Shown here one piece after another: positions 6,586 through 13,496 of a stretch of DNA of 49,931 nt. The DNA comes from a virus. Positions within the stretch are counted from its first letter, which is position 1, and every line of letters begins with the position of its first letter. Position numbers and translations under genes: made by a program. The DNA lies in the IMG/VR virus record IMGVR_UViG_3300030117_001273, positions 1-49,931 of that record. One strand, given 5' to 3'. The notes below the pieces were generated by a model. That model searched no databases, was not told where the DNA came from, and saw only the letters and a list, made by a program, of their open reading frames with translations.

Positions 6586-7799
6586 CCTTACTAAGAAGTT
6601 TGATGGAGAAATCATTTTATGATGACCATCGTGGAGCAAAATGTCCTGATAGACTCTTTGCCAAAGATAACAGAAAGATTAAACAGTCTATTGATAAAGC
6701 TATGCGAACTTATGAAAGGAGTGTGACTCCTGATGAGATTGAGGCTTTATTTATGTCTAACAATCCTACCTTTACAACTGCACAGAAACAAGCCTATGCT
6801 AGTTTGTTTAGGCAGATTAAGATGGAGCAACCTCTTGGAGAGGATGTTGCACAAGAAGTATTATCAAAATTATTCCAACAAGTTGTTGGAGAAGACATTG
6901 CCAATATTGGATTTGACTACGTGAATGGTTCACACTCTTCACTAGAACCTATACGTCAGATACTAGAACAGTATGGAGATGACTTTACACCTAACCTTAA
7001 CGTGGAGTGGGATGACATGGAGATTGACACATTATTAGCTAAGAATGATTTAGAAGCACGTTGGTCGTTTAACGTACCAAGTTTAACAAGGCAAGTTGAT
7101 GGCATAAATGCAGGACACTTGATAGAGATAGGTGCTAGACCTAACACAGGTAAGACTAGCTTTCATTCAAGTATTATTGCAGGTCCTGATGGCTTGGCAC
7201 GACAAGGTGCAAGTTGTATTATCTTGTGTAATGAAGAAGGTAGTCACAGAGTTGGTGCTAGATACCTTACTGCATCTACAGGTATGACCATGAGAGAGAT
7301 CAAACAGAATCCAAGTAAAGCAAGAGACTTGTATGCACCTGTCAAGGATAACATTAAGATTAAAGATGCAACAGGTCGTGACATGTCTTGGGTGGAGAGT
7401 GTTTGTAAATCATACAAACCTGATATAGTTGTTCTTGATATGGGAGATAAGTTTGCACGTACAGGTGGCTTTGCACGTACAGATGAAGCCTTGAAAGCAA
7501 ATGCAGTTCATGCTCGTATGATTGCTAAAGAACATAAGTGTGCAGTCTTCTATATGTCACAGTTATCTGCAGATGCAGAGGGCAAGGTATTACTTAATCA
7601 AAGTATGATGGAAGGAAGTAGGACAGGTAAAGCAGCAGAAGCAGACTTGATGATACTCATTGCAAAGAATCCACCACAACAAGGTGCAGAAGAAGAAGAT
7701 TTGCAAAGACATCTCAATGTAGTTAAGAATAAACTTACAGGATGGCATGGTGTTGTTCATTGTAATCTTAACTATCAAGTGGGTAGATATGAAGTATGA
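6576..7799 (+). CDS. Replicative DNA helicase, DnaB/RecA fold
   Basis: A 407-residue hexameric-type helicase that unwinds DNA at the fork using NTP. The C-terminal RecA-like domain begins near residue 165. Walker A is GARPNTGKTS at 186-195, the catalytic-glutamate region is LCNEEG at about 217-222, and Walker B is IVVLDMGD at 284-291. YMSQLS follows as the H3-type segment. The N-terminal 150 residues probably contact the separate primase. The start has the ribosome site AAAGGAG and overlaps the primase by 10 bases. Translation is coupled to endonuclease VII through a 4-base overlap. Confidence 0.92.
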   Translation: MELALLRSLMEKSFYDDHRGAKCPDRLFAKDNRKIKQSIDKAMRTYERSVTPDEIEALFMSNNPTFTTAQKQAYASLFRQIKMEQPLGEDVAQEVLSKLFQQVVGEDIANIGFDYVNGSHSSLEPIRQILEQYGDDFTPNLNVEWDDMEIDTLLAKNDLEARWSFNVPSLTRQVDGINAGHLIEIGARPNTGKTSFHSSIIAGPDGLARQGASCIILCNEEGSHRVGARYLTASTGMTMREIKQNPSKARDLYAPVKDNIKIKDATGRDMSWVESVCKSYKPDIVVLDMGDKFARTGGFARTDEALKANAVHARMIAKEHKCAVFYMSQLSADAEGKVLLNQSMMEGSRTGKAAEADLMILIAKNPPQQGAEEEDLQRHLNVVKNKLTGWHGVVHCNLNYQVGRYEV

Positions 7800-8239
7800 G
7801 TCAATTCAACTTATTCAAAGATTTACCTGTAAAAGAAGATCCTTTTGTTGATGGTGTTGTTTGTATCAAATGTGGTATAAGACAACCTATAACGCATTAC
7901 TCTGTAATGAAAGCAGGTGAGATCAAAAGAACCTGTAGGTCTTGCAGAAAAGGGCATAAGGATGTATTGAATAAACTGCGTAAAGAAAATGTATACCCTG
8001 ACAAAGATTACTCATGTGCCATATGTGATAGAACTTTAGAAGAATTAGGTAAACATGGACAGACAAGATTACAAAATTGGGTGCTTGACCATTGTCATGA
8101 TACAAATACTTTCAGAGGTTGGGTATGTCATAAATGTAATACAGGGTTAGGTGGATTTTCGGATGACTTGACAATTATAGAGAGAGCAGTTATATACTTA
8201 AAGAAACATAAGGAAAGATTAAATGAAACTAACGATTGA
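7796..8239 (+). CDS. Recombination endonuclease VII (Holliday junction resolvase)
   Basis: A 147-residue member of the T4 gp49 family, which cuts branched DNA such as Holliday junctions before packaging. The catalytic His-Me segment is VLDHCHDTNTFRGWVCHKCN (residues 96-115), followed by the family-typical NTGLGGF. Zinc is bound by the CAIC (74/77) and CHKC (111/114) pairs. A second CxxC pair set at 23/26 and 47/50 adds an N-terminal zinc finger not needed in the minimal family, perhaps for DNA binding. It sits between helicase and polymerase and overlaps both. A second, unrelated resolvase is at 12153-12623. Confidence 0.9.
   Translation: MSQFNLFKDLPVKEDPFVDGVVCIKCGIRQPITHYSVMKAGEIKRTCRSCRKGHKDVLNKLRKENVYPDKDYSCAICDRTLEELGKHGQTRLQNWVLDHCHDTNTFRGWVCHKCNTGLGGFSDDLTIIERAVIYLKKHKERLNETND
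8168..8196 (+). promoter_or_regulatory. Possible promoter before DNA polymerase
   Basis: TTGACA at 8168-8173, a 17-bp spacer and TATATA at 8191-8196 lie inside the end of the endonuclease VII gene, with a predicted start about 20 bases before the polymerase ATG at 8223. It would allow extra polymerase expression. Confidence 0.4.
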
Positions 8240-10250
8240 CGTAGAAAATAATGTTACAAAAAAAGATGGCAAGATGCACCTTGACCCATATGAGCCTACG
8301 AATAAGTTAGTTATGGTTGGTTGTTTAACAGATGCAGGAGATGAGTATCTTTTTAATATGGATACACACATACCACATGATACTAAAGTTCAAGCATTAC
8401 TTGATAAAGCAACCATTCTCATAGGACATAATATAGCATATGATTTAATGTGGTTGTGGGAGTGTGGTTTTAAGTATGATGGTCCTGTATTTGATACTAT
8501 GCTTACAGAATATGTATTACAGAGAGGTATTAAAAACCCATTACATTTGAAAGATTGTGCAGAACGATATGATCTAGAAACTAAAAAAGAAGATACATTG
8601 AAAGAATACTTTGCAAAAGGATATGCAACAGATGAGATACCTAGGGATGAGTTAAGTCATTATCTGTCTGCAGATTTACATGCAACACAACAATTATGTA
8701 ATGAGCAATACAAAAAACTTAATACAGTTGAGTTTGGTAGTTTAATGGATACAGTTATACTTACTAATAGAGTATGTGTGACTTTAGCTAGAACACACAG
8801 GAATGGTTTTAAGGTAGATGAAAACATATTAGAGTCTGTAAGAAAAGAGTTTGAGACAGAAAAGATTGAGATAGAAAAAAGATTATCCCAACAGGTAAGA
8901 AACTTGATGGGAGATACACCTATTAATTTGAATAGTCCTGAACAAATGTCTTGGGTTATTTACAGTAGAAAACCTAAAGATAAAACTTTATGGGCAAATC
9001 AATTTTTACCATATATGGATAAATCAAGTTACAAAGATGCAGTTTTAGAACACTCAGATATTGTGTATAAGACAGATGCAGTTAAGTGTAATCAGTGTAA
9101 TGGAGAAGGTTACTACAGAAAGACAAAGAAAGATGGTACACCTTTTGCAAAACCAAGTAGATGTGCCACATGTAATACACAAGGATACATGTTTGTACCC
9201 AATGGTAAGATAGCAGGTCTAAGGTTCTCTGCACCTACTGCAAAGTGGGTGAGTGCAAATGGTTTTACTATAAATAAAGTATACTTAGATACACTAAGTA
9301 GTGTAGCAAAGAGAAATAACATGACAGATGCTGTCAACTTTTTGACAGACCTACAAAGATTGTCTGCTTTAGATACGTACCTATCATCATTCGTAGAGGG
9401 TATTAAATCTTATGTAAAGCAAGATGGTATGTTGCATGTCAGATTATTACAACACAGAACTGCAACAGGCAGATTTAGTGGAGCAGATCCTAACATGCAG
9501 AACATGCCTAGAGGTGGCACGTTTCCTGTCAAGAAGGTATTTGTTTCACGTTGGGAAGGTGGCAAGATTCTAGAAGCAGACTTTGCACAGTTAGAATTTA
9601 GAACTGCAGCCTATTTATCACAAGATGAGGTGGCTATTGAAGAAATTAAAACAGGATTTGATGTACATGCTTATACTGCTTCAGTTATTTCAACTTCGGG
9701 TCAGGCTACAACTAGACAAGAAGCTAAAGCACATACCTTTGCTCCGTTATATGGTGCGACTGGGTTTGGCAGAACAGAAGCAGAAGCGAAATACTACAAA
9801 GACTTCACTAAAAAGTACAAAGGAATCTCATCATGGCATTCCAGATTGGCTAAAGAAGCTCTAGAAAAACGTAGTATTACTACACCTTCAGGTAGACAGT
9901 TTAGTTTTCCTGATGTAGAGAGAAGAAGGAGTGGTTCTGTATCACACTTTACACAGATAAAAAATTACCCTGTACAAAGTTTTGCAACTGCAGATATTGT
10001 TCCTTTGATACTTGTTCACATAGAGGACAGAATAAAGATGTTACAGTCGTGTATTGTAAACACAGTACATGATTCTATTGTGATTGATATTCATCCTGAT
10101 GAAGTAAATAAAGTTATTTTTATACTTAAAACTATAAATCAGGATATGACTAATATTGTCAATACTCAGTTTGGTATTGATTTTAATGTGCCACTTTTGT
10201 TAGAGTCTAAGATTGGAGATAATTGGCTTGACACAAAAGATATTGCATGA
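8223..10250 (+). CDS. polA: DNA polymerase I-type (family A) with DnaJ-like zinc insertion
   Basis: A 675-residue replicative polymerase. The 3'-5' proofreading domain has Asp6/Glu8 (TIDVE), Asp74 (GHNIAYD) and Asp151 (YLSAD). Polymerase motif A is EADFAQLEFR with Asp453. Motif B has Arg498, Lys502, Phe506 and Tyr510 in RQEAKAHTFAPLYG, and motif C is VHDS with Asp617. There is no 5'-3' nuclease domain. Between exonuclease and polymerase, residues 289-317 hold two pairs, CNQCNGEGY and CATCNTQGY, like half of the DnaJ zinc domain. This atypical insertion is known from HMO-2011-type marine phages. The gene overlaps endonuclease VII by 17 bases. Confidence 0.95.
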   Translation: MKLTIDVENNVTKKDGKMHLDPYEPTNKLVMVGCLTDAGDEYLFNMDTHIPHDTKVQALLDKATILIGHNIAYDLMWLWECGFKYDGPVFDTMLTEYVLQRGIKNPLHLKDCAERYDLETKKEDTLKEYFAKGYATDEIPRDELSHYLSADLHATQQLCNEQYKKLNTVEFGSLMDTVILTNRVCVTLARTHRNGFKVDENILESVRKEFETEKIEIEKRLSQQVRNLMGDTPINLNSPEQMSWVIYSRKPKDKTLWANQFLPYMDKSSYKDAVLEHSDIVYKTDAVKCNQCNGEGYYRKTKKDGTPFAKPSRCATCNTQGYMFVPNGKIAGLRFSAPTAKWVSANGFTINKVYLDTLSSVAKRNNMTDAVNFLTDLQRLSALDTYLSSFVEGIKSYVKQDGMLHVRLLQHRTATGRFSGADPNMQNMPRGGTFPVKKVFVSRWEGGKILEADFAQLEFRTAAYLSQDEVAIEEIKTGFDVHAYTASVISTSGQATTRQEAKAHTFAPLYGATGFGRTEAEAKYYKDFTKKYKGISSWHSRLAKEALEKRSITTPSGRQFSFPDVERRRSGSVSHFTQIKNYPVQSFATADIVPLILVHIEDRIKMLQSCIVNTVHDSIVIDIHPDEVNKVIFILKTINQDMTNIVNTQFGIDFNVPLLLESKIGDNWLDTKDIA

Positions 10251-10256
10251 TATAAC
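10228..10256 (+). promoter_or_regulatory. Sigma70-like promoter before the ssDNA-binding/nuclease genes
   Basis: TTGACA at 10228-10233, a 17-bp spacer and TATAAC at 10251-10256 match 11 of 12 consensus bases. The promoter straddles the polymerase stop. A start near 10263 gives a leader of about 25 bases with the ribosome site AAAGGAG before ATG 10288. Confidence 0.65.
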
Positions 10257-10287
10257 TAGGATTCTTTTTTGAAAGGAGTATAAATAA

Positions 10288-11199
10288 ATGAATGAAGTAG
10301 TAACAATAAATACAGAAAGTTATGCTACTATGGCAAAAGCAATGGGTTTGCCTGTTAGCACAGGGGAGAAGAAAACCAATGTTCTAAATAGGTTTAGAAT
10401 TTGGCACGACTCAAAAATGGGTCTTCGCACAATAGATGGCGAAGAAGTTAAGACTGAAGTAATAAAAGGTGGTTGTTATAGACTTGAAAAAGTTGGAGAC
10501 CCTAAGATTTATTACTTCTCAGAGAAGGCTACATTTAGACCTTTCTTGCAAAGATTTATGTATAAGAGATATCATAAGAAAGACAATCTATATGCTAATA
10601 CTATATTAGCAGATACTTTGAATATAGATTTAAAAGATGACTATGGTACTTTTAACTGTGGTAAACCTACAGGTTTTGTAAAAGACTATCAATCACTTCC
10701 TGAATCAGTTAAGACTATTATAAAGGCTACTGAAAGAATACGAGCAGTATTTGGTATTCTAGAACTAAAGAAGCCTGTTAAGTTAGTAGATGGTAGAGAA
10801 GTTAAAGAAGACTTAGAATCTTTTCCTGTAATATGGGAGATAAAAGATAGGAATACATACAAAAGTATGGGAGAAATATTCTCAAAATTATCTAGGATGG
10901 AAAAGTTACCTCTACAATACAATATTGAATTGGATCGTTCTGAAGTATTTTTTACAAATAATGCAGGTGCTCAGTTTTATAAACCAATACTAAAGGTTGA
11001 CTATACAAAAGAGGTAGAAATAACTGAGTCTGACCATAAGATATTTGGAGACTTTTTAGATTGGGTAAAATCTCATAATGATAATATCATTAAAAAATGG
11101 GATGAGAGAGTTGCAGAAAAGCAGGATGAAGTGTCTGAGGAAGACATGGAGACTGTTGAACAGTTTATTGATGTAGAACTTGAAGACGATGCTAAGTAA
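10288..11199 (+). CDS. Probable single-stranded DNA-binding protein
   Basis: A 303-residue protein without an identified family. The body alternates beta-like and charged segments. The C-terminal 40 residues are very acidic and end in ELEDDAK, like the acidic tails of T7 gp2.5 and other SSBs that recruit polymerase and helicase. It stands between DNA polymerase and a RecB-like nuclease, where phages often keep an SSB. A promoter at 10228-10256 gives it its own expression, fitting a protein needed in quantity. The assignment rests on tail, size and position. A recombination mediator is an alternative. Confidence 0.5.
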   Translation: MNEVVTINTESYATMAKAMGLPVSTGEKKTNVLNRFRIWHDSKMGLRTIDGEEVKTEVIKGGCYRLEKVGDPKIYYFSEKATFRPFLQRFMYKRYHKKDNLYANTILADTLNIDLKDDYGTFNCGKPTGFVKDYQSLPESVKTIIKATERIRAVFGILELKKPVKLVDGREVKEDLESFPVIWEIKDRNTYKSMGEIFSKLSRMEKLPLQYNIELDRSEVFFTNNAGAQFYKPILKVDYTKEVEITESDHKIFGDFLDWVKSHNDNIIKKWDERVAEKQDEVSEEDMETVEQFIDVELEDDAK

Positions 11200-11938
11200 T
11201 AATCCTTTCAAAGTACATGGTATAAACTACCTTTCTCCTAGCAGTATAAACACCTACATAAGTGATACACCTATGTGGGTGGCTAGGTACTTATTTAAAG
11301 TAAGGTCATCTAGTGGTGCAGGTGCAGTACGTGGTATTGCATCTGAGTTTGTATTAGCTAACAAGTATAAAGAAGGTAAGTTTGATTATGACCTATTGAA
11401 TATGAAATTTATGACACTTTGTACTGAATCCATGATTGATTTAGGAGATGCTAAAACAGAGAAGGAAAGAGGTTTATTAAAACGTTTTGGAGAGGTTATT
11501 GATAATAACTTTGCCTATGAGAATCTAGAAGATTACCAAGAAAAGGTTGAGGTACAATTAGATGATTTACCTGTACCTATCATGGGGTATATAGATTTCA
11601 GGTTTAAGGATAAGATAGTTGATCTGAAAACATCAACTAGAATGCCATCGCAACCAACCGAAGCACAGAAGAGACAGATGGCTTTATATTCTATGGCTTA
11701 TCCTAAGAATAGTGTAGACTTATTTTTTGCAACACCAAAAGAGCATAAAGTATTTACCCTTAAAAATTTAACTTCGTATAAAAAGCAACTTGAAAAAGTT
11801 GCCTATAGTATACAGAAGTTCTTGTCTATCAGTAATGATAAGCATGAGTTGGCTTCTTTTGTTTATCCCAATCTAGATTCTTGGATGTGGAATGGTAAGA
11901 TGAAAGAAGAAGCAAAAAAAATATGGAGTGTAAAATAA
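11189..11938 (+). CDS. PD-(D/E)XK nuclease, RecB/Cas4-like
   Basis: A 249-residue nuclease of the RecB/Cas4 exonuclease fold. The N-terminal motif LSPSSINTYI is typical. Catalytic residues appear as Asp136 in GYIDFRF, Asp145 and Lys147 in VDLKT, and the Gln/Tyr motif in QMALYSMA (Gln163, Tyr167). It probably resects DNA ends during phage recombination or degrades host DNA. I chose ATG 11189, overlapping the previous gene by 11 bases; an upstream TTG at 11180 would add three residues. Pairing with a likely SSB suggests a small recombination unit. Confidence 0.85.
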   Translation: MLSNNPFKVHGINYLSPSSINTYISDTPMWVARYLFKVRSSSGAGAVRGIASEFVLANKYKEGKFDYDLLNMKFMTLCTESMIDLGDAKTEKERGLLKRFGEVIDNNFAYENLEDYQEKVEVQLDDLPVPIMGYIDFRFKDKIVDLKTSTRMPSQPTEAQKRQMALYSMAYPKNSVDLFFATPKEHKVFTLKNLTSYKKQLEKVAYSIQKFLSISNDKHELASFVYPNLDSWMWNGKMKEEAKKIWSVK

Positions 11939-12171
11939 TGTCGGATAAAAAGATAGAAGACTTACAGAAAGATATTACTAATATGGAGAAGGAATTGGCA
12001 GAAGCTAAAAAAACTCTTCGTGAAATGAGAACGAAAGGTTTGAGAGAAGCTATGGAAGCCAAGAAACTAGCAGATGAAGCAGTCAAAGAAGAAATGAAAG
12101 CTCTTGGTGTTTCATACTCTAGTGATTCATATGAGTTTAATCCTTTTACAGGTTGGCGAAGACTACTATAG
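11938..12171 (+). CDS. Short coiled-coil protein
   Basis: A 77-residue protein starting at ATG 11938 in a TAATG overlap with the nuclease. Residues 4-57 form one long Lys/Glu-rich amphipathic helix (KKIEDLQKDITNMEKELAEA), predicting a coiled coil. The end (YEFNPFTGWRRLL) is aromatic and basic. The function is unknown; it may pair with a neighbour. An in-frame ATG at 11923 exists but lies inside the previous gene. Confidence 0.6.
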   Translation: MSDKKIEDLQKDITNMEKELAEAKKTLREMRTKGLREAMEAKKLADEAVKEEMKALGVSYSSDSYEFNPFTGWRRLL

Positions 12172-12623
12172 TGTCTCCTCATAAAGCACGTAGAGATGCT
12201 ATAAAGCATGGGTATAGGAGTGGTTTAGAACATAAACTTTCCATTGCTCTTGATACTATAAAATATAAATATCAGTACGAGAGTATTAAAATAGAATGGG
12301 AAGATTTAGCCTATCGCACTTATACCCCTGACTTTATTCTTAACAATGGCATAATAATAGAAACCAAAGGTAGATTTCTAGCATCTGATAGACGTAAACA
12401 TTTAGCAATTCAAAAGCAACATCCTAAACTTGACATAAGATTTGTTTTCACTAATAGTAGAGTCAAGTTATATAAAGGAGCTAAGTCAACGTATGCACAA
12501 TGGTGTCATAAATATAACTTCAGATATTATGACAGAATAATACCTGAGTGTTGGCTAAAAGAAAAGGGTAAAAACAGACACCCTGTATTTATAAAATTTG
12601 TAGGAAAAAAGAGAAGGAGTTAA
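12153..12623 (+). CDS. Endonuclease I, T7 gp3-type Holliday junction resolvase
   Basis: A 156-residue enzyme of the phage endonuclease I family, which cleaves four-way DNA junctions. The catalytic set of T7 gp3 (Glu20, Asp55, Glu65, Lys67) aligns with Glu26 (RSGLE), Asp60 (YTPDF), Glu70 and Lys72 (IIETKGR). Later DIRFVFTNSRVKLYKG also matches T7. The frame can start at TTG 12153 or at GTG 12171, which would form a TAGTG junction with the previous stop; the choice does not affect the domain. With endonuclease VII at 7796 this phage encodes two resolvase types. Confidence 0.88.
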   Translation: MAKTTIVSPHKARRDAIKHGYRSGLEHKLSIALDTIKYKYQYESIKIEWEDLAYRTYTPDFILNNGIIIETKGRFLASDRRKHLAIQKQHPKLDIRFVFTNSRVKLYKGAKSTYAQWCHKYNFRYYDRIIPECWLKEKGKNRHPVFIKFVGKKRRS

Positions 12624-12625
12624 TT

Positions 12626-12979
12626 ATGAAAACATTTGACAATAAAGGCAATCACTTTTTTATTGAGATAATACCTGACATAAATGATAAAGGTGCTTGG
12701 AAAGGGCAATATCAAATGGCTATTCAAGCTAGACGATTGAACTTAGATGATGATAGCTTTTTTGCTCTTGAGCAAGTTTGTCAAATGGCATGTGCATCAA
12801 TATCTTTGATGGAAGAAGACCCCACATACAGAAAAAAAATATATGATTATTTACATGAAGAGTATACAGTTGATGATAGTAGTGATGTACCTTCCAAAAG
12901 AAAAGTGAAGGTTGACAAAGTTAATGATAATGTTATAACTATAAACTTTAGTAAAGAAACTCCTAAGGGAAATGCGTAG
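12626..12979 (+). CDS. Hypothetical 117-aa protein
   Basis: Starts at ATG 12626, three bases after the previous stop, with GAAGGAG upstream. The first 80 residues look like a compact alpha/beta domain (FFIEIIPDINDKGAWKG, FFALEQVCQMACASIS). The last 30 are charged with a short beta strand (NVITINF). I do not recognise it. A candidate promoter for the next gene (12912-12939) lies within its 3' end. Confidence 0.6.
   Translation: MKTFDNKGNHFFIEIIPDINDKGAWKGQYQMAIQARRLNLDDDSFFALEQVCQMACASISLMEEDPTYRKKIYDYLHEEYTVDDSSDVPSKRKVKVDKVNDNVITINFSKETPKGNA
12912..12939 (+). promoter_or_regulatory. Sigma70-like promoter before DUF3310/ribonucleotide reductase
   Basis: TTGACA at 12912-12917, a 16-bp spacer and TATAAC at 12934-12939 give 11 of 12 consensus bases with slightly short spacing. 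The start would be near 12946, upstream of the DUF3310 gene and the nucleotide metabolism genes that follow. Confidence 0.5.
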
Positions 12980-12982
12980 CAA

Positions 12983-13333
12983 ATGTTAAGGCACATAGAA
13001 TATATGAAAAAGAAACTTAAAGAAATTGAAGATAAAACAAAGGAGCAGAAAGTGAAATATTTATCAGGTGTAAAAAAACAAGCACAAGAACAGTCAGACC
13101 ACAAACAAACTATGGATATGGTCAACCACCCACCACATTATAACAAAGCAGGTATAGAAACTATTGATGCTATTAAAGCTATGACTAATGAGGGGTTTGA
13201 GTATTACTTGCAAGGTAATATAGCAAAATATCTTTGGAGATACAGGTATAAGAATGGTGTAGAAGACTTGAACAAAGCACAATGGTATCTTTCAGAATTA
13301 ATTGATGTTGTTAAAGATGACCATAAAACTTAA
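12983..13333 (+). CDS. DUF3310 protein
   Basis: A 116-residue protein whose C-terminal 70 residues match DUF3310, a family often labelled nucleotide kinase-like in phages without firm evidence. The signature is VNHPPHYNKAGIETIDAI, then GNIAKYLWRYRYKNG and DLNKAQWYLS. The N-terminal 40 residues are a Lys/Glu-rich helix not needed by the domain, so the start could be at 13004 or later. I chose ATG 12983. It sits with ribonucleotide reductase and MazG, supporting a link to nucleotide metabolism. Confidence 0.8.
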   Translation: MLRHIEYMKKKLKEIEDKTKEQKVKYLSGVKKQAQEQSDHKQTMDMVNHPPHYNKAGIETIDAIKAMTNEGFEYYLQGNIAKYLWRYRYKNGVEDLNKAQWYLSELIDVVKDDHKT

Positions 13334-13496
13334 AATTATGATGACAATAGATGTTGATGGAGAGGAATATCATGTTCCATCAGACAATAAAGTAGACGAA
13401 GAATTTGAAGACTATATAAAAGACTTTATACATGAAATTGACGGTGTTAAAATTAGACACATTAAAATAATACAGGAGAACAAAGATGAAGAGTAA
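13317..13496 (+). CDS. Hypothetical 59-aa acidic protein
   Basis: I place the start at ATG 13317, overlapping DUF3310 by 17 bases; ATG 13338 is also possible. The protein is acidic, with MTIDVDGEEYHVPSD followed by EEFEDYIKDFIHEIDGVKI, a pattern I associate with small conserved phage proteins of unknown function. It overlaps the ribonucleotide reductase gene by 11 bases. The region before the reductase start carries an AGGAG ribosome site inside this gene. Confidence 0.55.
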   Translation: MTIKLKIMMTIDVDGEEYHVPSDNKVDEEFEDYIKDFIHEIDGVKIRHIKIIQENKDEE

